Shown here piece after piece: positions 50,867-59,903 of a stretch of 64,000 nucleotides of DNA. Every line of letters starts with the position of its first letter. The stretch's first letter is position 1. This DNA is from Anaerolineae bacterium. GTDB taxonomy: Bacteria > Chloroflexota > Anaerolineae > B4-G1. The translations under genes and the position numbers were made by a program. The notes under the pieces were generated by a model. It was not told where the DNA came from. It ran no database searches and saw only the letters and a list, made by a program, of their open reading frames with translations. The stretch is taken from NCBI GenBank assembly GCA_016783285.1, contig JADHWW010000102.1, positions 21,703-85,702 on the forward strand, written 5' to 3'.

Positions 50867-52657
50867 CTATTCCCCCACCTGGTAGATCGCCTGGCGCGGG
50901 CATACCTGCAGGCAGACGGTGCAACCGGTGCACAGGAGCGGGTCAATCTCCGCCTTGGGACGTTTCGTCTTCGCGTCTGCCTCCCCCGACTTGAGGATGG
51001 CCGGGCAGCCGACGCGGAAACAGAAGCCGCAGCCGTTGCAGACCTGGAGGTCAACCATGACGGCTGGACGCCGTTGGAACTGCGGGGTGAAGACGCAGGC
51101 CCCGTTGACGATGATGACAGTGGGCCGGTCCTCGATTCCGGTCGCCTCTCGGATGGCCCGCTCCACTCCCTGGACGTCCAGCGCGTCCACCACCCACAGG
51201 TCCTCGACGCCCATCGCCCGCACCACTGCCTCAATGTCAATCGCCTGGGTGGTCTCCCCTTGCAGCGTGACTCCGGTAGCGGGGTTGTCCTGGCCACCAG
51301 TCATCGCCGTCGTGCCGTTGTCCAGGATCATCGTGCAAGCCACGCCCCGGTTGTAGATGGTGTTCGCCAGTTCTGGGAGGCCGGAGTGGAAAAAGGTAGA
51401 ATCGCCAATAGTAGCGACGATCTTGTCAGGGCAGCCAGCCTGCTTGGCCCCGTGGGCCATCCCGATGCTTGCCCCCATTGAGATCAGCGTGTCCATCCCC
51501 TCAAAGGGGGGAAGGACGCCGATAGCATAACAGCCGATGTCGCCCGACACCAATAGTTTCAGTTTCCGCAGGTTGAAGTAGACGGCACGGTGGGGGCAGC
51601 CAGGACAGAGGGCAGGAGGGCGGGGAGGGATTGAGAGTGTGGGAGTATCGGGGTGTGGGAGTGTGGGAGTGTGGGAGATGGGGAGGCCGGCTTTGATGGC
51701 ACCCTCCCGAACGCGGGCCAGCGTTAGTTCGCCAGTCGCGGGGAAGAACTCCTTGCCGATGACCTCCAGCCCCAGCGCGCGGACCTGTTCCTCAATGAAG
51801 GGATCCAGTTCCTCAACGACGACCAGCGCCTCAACCTCAGCGGCGAAGTCGCGGATCATACCCGCTGGGAGCGGATAGGTCATCCCCAGTTTGAGGAACG
51901 AAAAACCAGCGAAGATCTCGCGGGCGTACTGGTAGGCCACGCCGTTGCTGATGACGCCGACGCGCCTATCCCCCCACTCCATCCGATTGAGCGGACAGGC
52001 TTCGGCATACTCGACCAGGGCCTGCAAGCGGGCTTCGACCTCCGGGTGGCGCGGCCGGGCATGGGCAGGGATCATCACATACTTGCGCGGCTTGCGCTCG
52101 AAGGGAGGCAGGGGTCCGGGTTCGCGTGGTCCAGCGGGCATCCTCACCTCGACCGCGCTCTTGGAATGGGAGAGGCGCGTAGTAGAACGCAGCATCACCG
52201 GCGTGTCGAATTGCTCGCTCAGCTCGAAGGCGAAGCGGGTGAAATCCTTCGCCTCCTGGCTGTCGGCCGGTTCCAGGCAAGGGAACTTGCCGAAGCGGGC
52301 GTAGTGGCGGTTGTCCTGCTCGTTCTGGGAACTGAAGGCTCCGGGGTCATCGGCGCTGACCAGCACCAACCCCGCCCCCACGCCCGTGTAGGAGAGAGTC
52401 ATCAGGCTGTCGGAGGCGACGTTGACGCCGACGTGCTTCATCGCCGCCAGCGCCCGCCCCCCGGCGAAGGAGGCCCCGATGGCGGCATCCAATGCGACCT
52501 TCTCATTGGAGGCCCACTCGGCCCGCACGCCGGCGTACTGGGCCAGCGCGGGCAGAATCTCCGTGCTGGGGGTGCCCGGATAGGCAGCGGCGTACCTGAC
52601 GCCCGCCTCCCACGCCCCCAGCGCAATCGCTTCGTTGCCCGAAAGCAGTCGCTTCAT
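50867..52657 (-). CDS. iorA: Indolepyruvate:ferredoxin oxidoreductase alpha subunit
   Basis: A 596-residue thiamine diphosphate enzyme. The pyrimidine-binding domain begins RLLSGNEAIALGAWEAGVRY and AAYPGTPSTEI; the thiamine/Mg2+ site is IGDSTFFHSGLPELANTIYN; a two-cluster ferredoxin domain closes the protein (CNGCGFCFRVGCPAIL and CTGCTVCLQVCPRQAIY). ATG 52657 has GGAG ahead. A Pro/Thr/His-rich stretch just before CPGCPHRAV (about residue 350) comes from an inserted minisatellite and is absent from typical IorA. It implies anaerobic amino-acid fermentation or aryl-acid metabolism. Confidence 0.92.
   Translation of the reverse strand: MKRLLSGNEAIALGAWEAGVRYAAAYPGTPSTEILPALAQYAGVRAEWASNEKVALDAAIGASFAGGRALAAMKHVGVNVASDSLMTLSYTGVGAGLVLVSADDPGAFSSQNEQDNRHYARFGKFPCLEPADSQEAKDFTRFAFELSEQFDTPVMLRSTTRLSHSKSAVEVRMPAGPREPGPLPPFERKPRKYVMIPAHARPRHPEVEARLQALVEYAEACPLNRMEWGDRRVGVISNGVAYQYAREIFAGFSFLKLGMTYPLPAGMIRDFAAEVEALVVVEELDPFIEEQVRALGLEVIGKEFFPATGELTLARVREGAIKAGLPISHTPTLPHPDTPTLSIPPRPPALCPGCPHRAVYFNLRKLKLLVSGDIGCYAIGVLPPFEGMDTLISMGASIGMAHGAKQAGCPDKIVATIGDSTFFHSGLPELANTIYNRGVACTMILDNGTTAMTGGQDNPATGVTLQGETTQAIDIEAVVRAMGVEDLWVVDALDVQGVERAIREATGIEDRPTVIIVNGACVFTPQFQRRPAVMVDLQVCNGCGFCFRVGCPAILKSGEADAKTKRPKAEIDPLLCTGCTVCLQVCPRQAIYQVGE
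51628..51690. repeat. GTGTGGGA minisatellite inside iorA
   Basis: Repeated GTGTGGGAGTGTGGGAG units with small variations cover about 60 bp and keep the frame, encoding a run rich in PTLPHPDTPTL. The unit length is near 8 bp, so changes in copy number would usually shift the frame. Confidence 0.8.
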
Positions 52658-52843
52658 TGGTTCACTCCTCGGTTTACTCCTCAAGGCATTGATCAGTGTT
52701 TCCAGTGTACCGCAAGAATGGCAAGGGGACAAGTGACGGCCCTCCCCCTAGTCGGTGACAGAGATCACGAAAGAACACGAGACCTGACAGGTTTGGCAAA
52801 CTTGCGTTGGGTGATGGTGCACATTAGGACAGACTTGAAGACA

Positions 52844-53746
52844 TCAGCTCAGCACGTGCACTTGCGGTTTAAGCGGGATGCGCTCAATGAGGTCAACAAA
52901 GTCCTCAGAGGTGATCTGGTCGTCGGGTTTGTCCACCAGGCAACGGCAGACCGCCTCCATCACATTAGTCCCAAAGGAGCGGCCCGCCAGACGAGGCGTG
53001 GTCGTCACCAGTATGTGCAGATTGCGTTCCTGGAGTTCCTCGAAGTTCCGGGCCGTGGTCGTATTGGTGATGATGATCTTGCCCATGAGGTCATCGGGCA
53101 TATTGGACCGGATCTGGATGAAATCGCCCGTAATGATATCGGCCTGCTCGTAGTAGCGGGAGTATTTGGTCGAGGGCTGTTTCTCCTGCTGCTCCCCTTG
53201 CGCGTAGAATACCGAGAAGGGCAACTGGGTGAGCAATGGCAGGAGCAGTGCAGCAAGAACGTGAACGGTTCGCAGGCTGCGGATGGGGATGGGCAAGCCC
53301 AGCGTGAACATAAGGTCACCGAAGGTGACGTCGCACCCGGCATCCACCAGCGCCTTCGCCATGCCGTAGCGATCCACAGCGGTCGTCTGAAGCACCCGCT
53401 TGCCCTTGAGTTCGATGCCGTGCTCCTCCAGAGACCGCAGCGCATAGGGGGCCAAGAGGTGCTTGATACCGTTGCCGTCGCCAACTTTGGAGATTCTGAT
53501 CGCCTCTCGGATGCGGCGGGCGTCGCGCCAGTAATAGCGACGGCCGGCGACGACCTGATAGAACTCGGTGCCCCCCACGCCGAAGGCATCCACCTTGCCA
53601 TCGTACTCGCGGTACAGTTGGAGCGCTTTCTCGAAGTCGCCTTCAGTGCCCTGGCGGCTGATCCAGAAGCGCTCCCCCAGGAATTCGGCTTCGGTGGTGT
53701 GATCGCGGGTCGAAGACCCCAGGCTGATACTAAGTACCTTTTTCAT
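52844..53746 (-). CDS. Protein of the family annotated as quinate 5-dehydrogenase; function uncertain
   Basis: A 300-residue protein starting KKVLSISLGSSTRDHTTEAE, with RISKVGDGNGIKHLLAPYA and TTTPRLAGRSFGTNVMEA further on. I recall similar proteins carrying the name quinate 5-dehydrogenase, but no Rossmann G-x-G-x-x-G motif is clear, so enzymatic identity is doubtful. No signal peptide; a hydrophobic stretch near residue 160 (VHVLAALLLPLLTQLPF) may be buried or membrane-associated. ATG 53746 has GAGGG ahead. It is followed upstream on the strand by an acyltransferase gene 17 bp away. Confidence 0.55.
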   Translation of the reverse strand: MKKVLSISLGSSTRDHTTEAEFLGERFWISRQGTEGDFEKALQLYREYDGKVDAFGVGGTEFYQVVAGRRYYWRDARRIREAIRISKVGDGNGIKHLLAPYALRSLEEHGIELKGKRVLQTTAVDRYGMAKALVDAGCDVTFGDLMFTLGLPIPIRSLRTVHVLAALLLPLLTQLPFSVFYAQGEQQEKQPSTKYSRYYEQADIITGDFIQIRSNMPDDLMGKIIITNTTTARNFEELQERNLHILVTTTPRLAGRSFGTNVMEAVCRCLVDKPDDQITSEDFVDLIERIPLKPQVHVLS

Positions 53747-53763
53747 CAAAACCCTCACTTGTT

Positions 53764-54705
53764 CTATGGATGCTGCTCCGGCCACACCGGGACGAACATA
53801 GCCCACTGCTCCGGCCGGGCACGGATGAACTCCTCCAGCCAAGCGGTCACGCGCCGCGTGTTGACCCGCAGGTCCTCGTCCGGGTCGCCGGTGCGGATCA
53901 TCTCCAGCGGCGGCGAGAGGCGCACCACGTTGCCCCTCTGCGCATCGCGGTAGAATCCGGCGACGAGGATGGTCGCATCAGTCTTGAGCGCCAGCCGGAT
54001 GTGACCCGTCGGCAGCGGGGCCGGGCGGCCGAAAAACTCGACCCATCGCCCCTCGTCGCCCACGGGCCGGTCCACGCCAGTCAGCACGATCCCCCCGGCG
54101 CGCAAGCGCTTGATGGCCTGGCGCAACGCAGTAACACTGATGGACGTCAGGTGCACGCCCGAACGCGCACGCATCTGATCCATCAGGTCGAAGCCGCCAG
54201 CCGGAGGGGCCGCCAGCCCCAACACCTGGACCTCCAGCCCATGGGCGGCCAGCGCCAGAATGCCCAGGTCGAAGTTACCGGTGTGGGTCCCGACGACGAC
54301 CACTCCCTTACCACGCTGCGCGGCATGATCCATGTGCGCCCGGGCATCCGGTGAGAGGTGCACGGCCGCGTGTATCGCCTCCTGTCCCTGGCTCACCAGG
54401 TGCCAGAGGTCGTAGTTGTTGCGCGCGGTGTTGCGGAAGACCTGGCGTACCAGCCGATGTAGTCCCTTCTCACCCACCTGCGGCCCCACCACCTGGCGCA
54501 GATTGGTGTGCACGATCCAGTAGACGTCCGGCTTGAGCCAGTTGATCAGCCCGGCAATGAGACCACCTATGGCATACCCGACAAAGGGTGGTACATATTT
54601 GCTGAGGAACATCCCCGCACCGGTGACCAGGCTGCTGTTGAGCAAGCGCTGGAGTGGTGTAAGTTGAGATTGCTGTTCAGGGTGGTGGTCTTGGGACATC
54701 AGCAC
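53764..54705 (-). CDS. LpxL-type lysophospholipid/lipid acyltransferase
   Basis: A 313-residue enzyme of the PF03279 family (lauroyl acyltransferase / PatA). The catalytic HxxxxD/E motif is VVVVGTHTGNFDLGILALA, followed by the acceptor-site region GIVLTGVDRPVGDEGRWVEF and APLPTGHIRLAL. A hydrophobic N-terminal segment (about 40-60) anchors it to the inner face of the membrane. Without LPS genes nearby, the substrate may be a glycolipid, as in phosphatidylinositol mannoside acylation. It lies 7 bp after the upstream hydrolase gene. Confidence 0.82.
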   Translation of the reverse strand: MLMSQDHHPEQQSQLTPLQRLLNSSLVTGAGMFLSKYVPPFVGYAIGGLIAGLINWLKPDVYWIVHTNLRQVVGPQVGEKGLHRLVRQVFRNTARNNYDLWHLVSQGQEAIHAAVHLSPDARAHMDHAAQRGKGVVVVGTHTGNFDLGILALAAHGLEVQVLGLAAPPAGGFDLMDQMRARSGVHLTSISVTALRQAIKRLRAGGIVLTGVDRPVGDEGRWVEFFGRPAPLPTGHIRLALKTDATILVAGFYRDAQRGNVVRLSPPLEMIRTGDPDEDLRVNTRRVTAWLEEFIRARPEQWAMFVPVWPEQHP

Positions 54706-54712
54706 ACCTCAT

Positions 54713-56137
54713 CTATGGATGCCAGGTGACCGGCGGGACAGTCGCTGACAGCGCGTAGGGACCAGCAGCAAACTCGTCCCAGTAGTCGTTGTTGGCAACC
54801 AGCCGCGCGGAGAAGATGGCGTGACCGGGTGCGCCCAGGTCGCGGGCGACGGCGATGCGCTGGGCGATTTCGTCAAAGTCGGCGTACTGGGCGCTGATGC
54901 CGGGAAAGACGTGCCGACCACCATCGTGCGCCAGGAAGTCCGACACGAGTATGGAAAACTGGGTTGGCGTGAAGACGTTGGGAGTGGAAAAAACGCTCGC
55001 CGGATAGATCATCGGCATGATCGCGTCAATGGTGCCGCCGAGCACCCAGCCCTGGGAATCCTGGTAGTAATCGCTGTACCCCTCACTGTAGCCCCACCCC
55101 CAGTAGTCCTGGTAGACCGGCCACACCGCTGCCGAAAGCCGCAGCCCCGGCCGGAGCGGAAGCACCTCCGAACACACCCGGTTGACCAGCAGCGTGACCT
55201 GCTGGCGCTGCCACTCATCGCGGGTGAGCGTGGGGTCTTTGGCAAAGGCCGCCTCGTACCCGGCGTTGCTGAACGGATCGTAGGAGTACTGCCAGTTGTT
55301 GTAACGCACCATGTCGAGGTGCACGCCATTCACGTCGTAGCGGGTGACCAGATCAGTCGTGACGGAGATGACGCGATCCACCACGTCGGTGAGGGCAGGT
55401 GTGGCCCAGAGATACACCGTGTCGGTCAGCGTCATCGTCACACCGGAACTGTCCACGTGACGCCAATCGTCCCCGTGACGGTGCGAGAGGGTCCAGAACA
55501 GGTGCTCGGGCACGGTGTCTGTGATCGGCGGGGTCTCGCCCGCCCACACCGTGTAGACGTTCACGTAGGCGTGCAACTCCAGACCGTGGGCGTGGGCAGC
55601 CTCGACGGCGGCCTGGAGTGGGTCCCAGCCAGGGTCCTGGCCCAACGTGCCGCTCAGCCGGGCGGCCCAGGGTTCCAGGCCAGGGGTATAGAAAGCGTCG
55701 GCGGTACCGCGCACCTGGAAGAGCAGCATATTGAACCCGGCCCCGGCAGCGTTTTCGACCAGTGTCTGCACGTCGGTGATGGTGCTGTAGTCCCAGCGGG
55801 TCACCCACAGCGCACGGGTCTCAGTCATCTCGCTGGAGCCACCGACCCGCACCAGCGGCAGGTAGGCATGGTGATCAAGCGCGGGAGTGATGACAGTCTG
55901 CGGTTGTGAGGGGGATGCAGGGAAGCAGGCCGGGGCGATGGGCGGGAGGACAGCAGCCTCGTTGGCGTAGCCATGTTGGACGTACCACGCCTGGTTGAGG
56001 CCAACCCGTGCGGCGAAGGCCAACGGATCAGGTGGAGACGGCTGAGCCTCGATGGGCCGGCTCAGCAACACCAGCAGCAACGCCAGCGACGCCAGCGCCA
56101 CCAGCAGGGGCAGGCCAATCCGACGCAGCCCCGTCAT
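54713..56137 (-). CDS. Secreted GH10-like glycosidase (DUF187/GHL10 family)
   Basis: A 474-residue exported protein with a signal-anchor (about residues 8-30). The catalytic barrel starts RALWVTRWDYSTITDVQTLV and contains FQVRGTADAFY, HAYVNVYTVWAG, VNGVHLDMVRYN and IDAIMPMIYPAS, the motifs of the GHL10 (PF02638) family thought to act on cell-wall or surface glycans. An AYLPLVRVGG peptide (about residue 100) precedes the barrel, a place where the phylum's usual C-terminal YLPLV tail would not be expected. ATG 56137 has GAGGGG ahead. Confidence 0.82.
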   Translation of the reverse strand: MTGLRRIGLPLLVALASLALLLVLLSRPIEAQPSPPDPLAFAARVGLNQAWYVQHGYANEAAVLPPIAPACFPASPSQPQTVITPALDHHAYLPLVRVGGSSEMTETRALWVTRWDYSTITDVQTLVENAAGAGFNMLLFQVRGTADAFYTPGLEPWAARLSGTLGQDPGWDPLQAAVEAAHAHGLELHAYVNVYTVWAGETPPITDTVPEHLFWTLSHRHGDDWRHVDSSGVTMTLTDTVYLWATPALTDVVDRVISVTTDLVTRYDVNGVHLDMVRYNNWQYSYDPFSNAGYEAAFAKDPTLTRDEWQRQQVTLLVNRVCSEVLPLRPGLRLSAAVWPVYQDYWGWGYSEGYSDYYQDSQGWVLGGTIDAIMPMIYPASVFSTPNVFTPTQFSILVSDFLAHDGGRHVFPGISAQYADFDEIAQRIAVARDLGAPGHAIFSARLVANNDYWDEFAAGPYALSATVPPVTWHP

Positions 56138-56138
56138 G

Positions 56139-57368
56139 CTACCCCTCTGCCTCCGGACGGAAGATGGCCTCGGCGTGTTCCAGCAATACTCTGGCTCGCT
56201 CCTGGTCCACATTCTTCACCTCCAGGTACTTCGCCAGCAGTTGGCGGTCGGTCATCTCCTCCGGGGCCAGATTTCCCAGCCGCACTCGCGCCTCCCGTTC
56301 GACATCGCGGTTGATGGAGCCGACGAAGTAGGCGTCGGATAACAGGGCGCGCACGTCCCGGTCACGCACCAATGGCTCCTGGTCAGCCCGCAGTCGCAGG
56401 ATAAGCCGCACCACGGCCTCCCGCAGGTCGTGGGCTGCAACAGCCTGTTGCAGCGCCATCAGCGGATTGAGAGCCTCTCGCACGTCGGCGCGCACGGTGA
56501 CGAAAGGGCGAGCATCCACTTCGACGAATTTATACCTCGTCTCCCCCCGCGCCAGTTCCACCCAACAGAATCCTTTCGGCTGCCCCTCCTCACCGAAATC
56601 GATCCGCTCCAGGCTGCCGGCGTAGACCACCGGCGGATAGCCACCTCCATTGAGACTCTGGTGCTTGTGGATGTGGCCGAGCGCGACGTAGTCCCAGGCC
56701 GAGTCGGCCAGGGCCGATTTGAGCACGACCGCGTCCCGTCCAATCATCACGCTCCGCTCGGAGCCGAAGGTCGCGCCGGAGACGCTCAGGTGGGCGGTCA
56801 GCACTGCCGGAACATCCGGGGCCAGACTGGCTGCCAGGGCACGGATGTTGCCGGTGACAATGCTCCGGAGTTCCTCGTCTAACTGCTCAATAGAAAGGCC
56901 CCGGTATTCGTCGCGAGCCAGGAGCCGCTGGCGGGCCGGGTAGGGGGCCGTGGCGACCTGCACCGGTCCACGGCGGGTCTCGATACGGTGCACATCCTCG
57001 ACCCGCCCCACGATGACGTTAGGCACGTCCAGAGCGCTGAAGATATCCACACTGGAGGCCCGCTGGACCATCGTCGGCAGGTCGTGGTTGCCCACTAATA
57101 GGACGACCGGCACGCCGGCGTCGGCCAGCCGCTTGACCCGGCGGGCGAAGGCCCGCTGGTAGGTAGGGTTGGGGTTACGGCGTTTGTAGGCGTCCCCGGC
57201 GAAGATCACCAGGTCCACCTCATGCTCCAACCCGTAGTCAATCAGTTCGTCGAACCGATGCAGGAAGTCTAGCACCCGCCCGTTGACGCCGGTGGCGGGG
57301 TCCAGCCTACCATACGTCTCCATACCGACGTGGAGGTCTGCGAAGTGGAGCAGGCGGATTTTTGTCAT
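56139..57368 (-). CDS. sbcD: Mre11/SbcD-family exonuclease
   Basis: A 409-residue metallophosphoesterase nuclease. Metal motifs are HFADLHVGM, FAGDAYKRRNPN, LVGNHDLPT, LTAHLSVSG and ALGHIHKHQ, the full Mre11 set. The C-terminal region (about 290-409) matches the capping domain. No SbcC/Rad50 gene is adjacent. The ATG overlaps the stop of the aminopeptidase gene upstream (ATGA, 57365-57368). It acts on DNA ends; without SbcC its partner must be elsewhere. Confidence 0.88.
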   Translation of the reverse strand: MTKIRLLHFADLHVGMETYGRLDPATGVNGRVLDFLHRFDELIDYGLEHEVDLVIFAGDAYKRRNPNPTYQRAFARRVKRLADAGVPVVLLVGNHDLPTMVQRASSVDIFSALDVPNVIVGRVEDVHRIETRRGPVQVATAPYPARQRLLARDEYRGLSIEQLDEELRSIVTGNIRALAASLAPDVPAVLTAHLSVSGATFGSERSVMIGRDAVVLKSALADSAWDYVALGHIHKHQSLNGGGYPPVVYAGSLERIDFGEEGQPKGFCWVELARGETRYKFVEVDARPFVTVRADVREALNPLMALQQAVAAHDLREAVVRLILRLRADQEPLVRDRDVRALLSDAYFVGSINRDVEREARVRLGNLAPEEMTDRQLLAKYLEVKNVDQERARVLLEHAEAIFRPEAEG

Positions 57369-58891
57369 CGGTGTTCTCGCTGCGCCCACATCCGCACGAA
57401 CTCGGTCAACAACCGCACGCCAAAGCCAGTCGCGCTCTTGTCGGGCACGTACGGATTGTCCTCGGCTCCGAACGCCAGCCCGGCCATGTCGACGTGCGCC
57501 CAGGCATGATAGGCGACGAAATGTTTGAGGAACGTCGCTGACGAACCGACGCCGCCCCACCTTTCACCGCTGTTCCTGATGTCCGCCGTCTGCGACTCGA
57601 TGTCCTTCTCATATTCGGCGAACAGCGGTAGCGGCCAAAGCCTCTCGGCGGTGGCATCGGCGGCAGCCAGGAGCACATCCCGCAGCGTCTCATCGGTGCT
57701 GAACAACCCCGCCGCCACCCCCTTGCCCAGCGCCACGACGCACGCCCCGGTCAACGTGGCGATGTCCACCACAGCGGCGGGTTGGAAGCGGCCGGCGTAG
57801 ACGAGCGCGTCGGCCAGCAACATCCGCCCTTCGGCGTCGGTGCTGTTGATCTCAATGGTGACGCCGTTGCTGGCCGTGACGACTTCCTGCGGACGGTAGG
57901 AGTGACCGCTGATCATGTTATCTGCGGCGGGGGCCAGGCCGACCACGCGCAGCGGTACGTCCAGCGTGCCGATGGCCCGCATGACTCCGATGACGGCAGC
58001 CGCGCCGGCCATGTCGGTCTTCATCCCGCCCATACTTTCCTTCGATTTGAGAGTATAGCCGCCCGTGTCGAAGGTCACGCCCTTGCCGACCAGAACAATC
58101 GAACCCAATTCATCGGCGCGTTCCCCGTTATGCTCCAGGATGATGAACCGGGGCGGGGTGTCGCTGCCCTGGGCCACGGCCAGCAGCGCGCCCATGCCCA
58201 TCTGTTCCATCTGCTCCCTTTCCAACACCTCGATGCGCAGGCCGGCCTCTTCGGCGACCTCACCGGCGATCTCTGCCATGTGGGTGGGAGTGCAAATGTT
58301 GGGCGGCAGATTGACCAGGTCGCGCGTCAGCGTGACCCCGGCGGCGATGGCCAGACCGGCGTCCACGCCCCGCTGCGCTGCGGGTACGTCATGCTCGTCG
58401 AAGACCATCAGTCCAAGCGACTGGGGCAGGGATTCCGGAGGGTCGTCTGTCTTCTGACCGCGATAGTCGTACAGCCCCAGCAGGCTGCCCTCGGTCGCGG
58501 CCTGAGCCGCCGGTTCGACCGATAGGCCACCTGCCCCGGCGCCGTGCAGGATGCTCGCCACGCGGTTGGCCTTGAGTTCGCGCGCCCTCTGAATGGCGCG
58601 GGCTGCCGCGCGACGGACTACATCCGCCGCGTCCGCGTCGAAGTCGTCACGCGGACCTAACCCGACCACGATCACACGGCGGGCCGGGATCGCACCGCGC
58701 GGGTATAACACAACGACCTGGCCGGCCTGGCCGCTGAAATCGCCGCTATCAACCAAATCACGAATCGCACCGCCCAGCGAGCCGTCAACAGCCTTGGTCG
58801 CGCCGCCGGGCTGGACCCCCTCAAACAGGTTGACGATGATCGCATCGGCGTCACTCTCCTGAATCGCGCCGGGGATCGCTTTCACGTCCAT
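57365..58891 (-). CDS. pepA: Leucyl aminopeptidase (M17 family)
   Basis: A 508-residue cytosolic peptidase. The N-terminal macro-like domain (1-170) includes QVVVLYPRGAIPARRVIVVG. Catalytic motifs are LVGKGVTFDTGGYTLKSKES with the metal-binding Lys and Asp, GGMKTDMAGAAAVIG, and EINSTDAEGRMLLADAL. It removes N-terminal residues from peptides using two metal ions. AGGAGGAATCT precedes ATG 58891. Confidence 0.93.
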   Translation of the reverse strand: MDVKAIPGAIQESDADAIIVNLFEGVQPGGATKAVDGSLGGAIRDLVDSGDFSGQAGQVVVLYPRGAIPARRVIVVGLGPRDDFDADAADVVRRAAARAIQRARELKANRVASILHGAGAGGLSVEPAAQAATEGSLLGLYDYRGQKTDDPPESLPQSLGLMVFDEHDVPAAQRGVDAGLAIAAGVTLTRDLVNLPPNICTPTHMAEIAGEVAEEAGLRIEVLEREQMEQMGMGALLAVAQGSDTPPRFIILEHNGERADELGSIVLVGKGVTFDTGGYTLKSKESMGGMKTDMAGAAAVIGVMRAIGTLDVPLRVVGLAPAADNMISGHSYRPQEVVTASNGVTIEINSTDAEGRMLLADALVYAGRFQPAAVVDIATLTGACVVALGKGVAAGLFSTDETLRDVLLAAADATAERLWPLPLFAEYEKDIESQTADIRNSGERWGGVGSSATFLKHFVAYHAWAHVDMAGLAFGAEDNPYVPDKSATGFGVRLLTEFVRMWAQREHR

Positions 58892-58931
58892 AGGCAGATT
58901 CCTCCTTGTGTGCTCGTTTTTCGATAGTACA

Positions 58932-59894
58932 TCACCGAATGCGCAGGGGCGCGATACCCCCCGCCTCGAACCCGCTGGCCTGATAAAAGTCACGGGCGGC
59001 TGCGTCGCCCCGCGAGGTGTCCACCAGCAGGTGAGTTGCCCCCCGCCGGTCTGCTCGCTGTATTGCCGCCTCCACCAGCGCCGCGCCGATCCCCTGCCGC
59101 CGGCACATCGGGTTCACGGCCAGGTCGTCAATCAAAGCCCGCAACCCGGAGAGGACGAGCATAAACGAAAGGGCCAGAAAGCCCACCACCTGTCCATCCA
59201 CCTCCGCGACCAGCACGTCCATCGCCAGGCTCTCGTGGAAGCGACGGGCTGCGGCCTCCATCTCGACGGGGCTCATATCTGCATTGGCGGGGATCAGCGG
59301 CAGCAGTTCCAGCACCCGGGCTTCGTCCTCAGGGCGGGCCTCCCGGATGACGATGCCGGGCGTCCGAGTGCGAAACTCCGGGGAACGGCTGCGTATCCAG
59401 CGCTCCAGCACCTCACGGTGGGTGCGGAAGGCCAGCGGATCGGGCAGTTCATCGGGCGGGAAGACACCTACGTCCTGGGCATCGTCGCCGGCTCGCAGTT
59501 CACCGCCCACCGGCCGGGCGCGGTAGAATATGACGATACCACTCTGTACCGGCCCCTCCGGGAAGGAGTAGACGCCGAACAACTCCAGGAGTTCAACGTC
59601 AAGCCCGGTCTCCTCCTTACACTCCCGCACCGCCGCCTGCTCGACGCTCTCGTCCGCCTCAATGTATCCGGCCGGGAGCGCCCACCAGCCTACGAACGGC
59701 GGCTGTCCCCGCTGAACCAGCACAACGCCCCCCTCCATCTCCACCAGCACGCCGGCGCCAGGCACCGGGTTGCGGTACAGGACAAAGCCGCAGGCAGGGC
59801 AAAATTCGCGCACGCGCCCGCCTACCTCAGCCGTCTCCATCGGCATCCCGCAGCGGGGGCAAAAAGTCGCTGCCTTATCCTCCATCTCCAGCAT
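58932..59894 (-). CDS. Nudix hydrolase fused to GNAT acetyltransferase
   Basis: A 320-residue fusion. A zinc ribbon opens it (FCPRCGMPMET ... FCPACGFVLY), then a Nudix domain (about 40-165) with the full box GYIEADESVEQAAVREC-KEETG. A GNAT domain fills about 180-320 (IVIREARPEDEARVLELL; acetyl-CoA loop NPMCRRQGIGAALVEAAIQ). The zinc-ribbon Nudix half resembles NudC/NADH-pyrophosphatase-type proteins. Both active sites look intact. The substrates are unknown; the fusion suggests a shared metabolite such as a nucleotide-linked amine. Confidence 0.88.
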   Translation of the reverse strand: MLEMEDKAATFCPRCGMPMETAEVGGRVREFCPACGFVLYRNPVPGAGVLVEMEGGVVLVQRGQPPFVGWWALPAGYIEADESVEQAAVRECKEETGLDVELLELFGVYSFPEGPVQSGIVIFYRARPVGGELRAGDDAQDVGVFPPDELPDPLAFRTHREVLERWIRSRSPEFRTRTPGIVIREARPEDEARVLELLPLIPANADMSPVEMEAAARRFHESLAMDVLVAEVDGQVVGFLALSFMLVLSGLRALIDDLAVNPMCRRQGIGAALVEAAIQRADRRGATHLLVDTSRGDAAARDFYQASGFEAGGIAPLRIR

Positions 59895-59903
59895 GTCCCC
59901 GGA

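Noticed and set aside
52046..53953. 635-residue plus-strand frame across iorA and the next genes
   Set aside because: It spans several real minus-strand genes and shows no motif; typical high-GC shadow.
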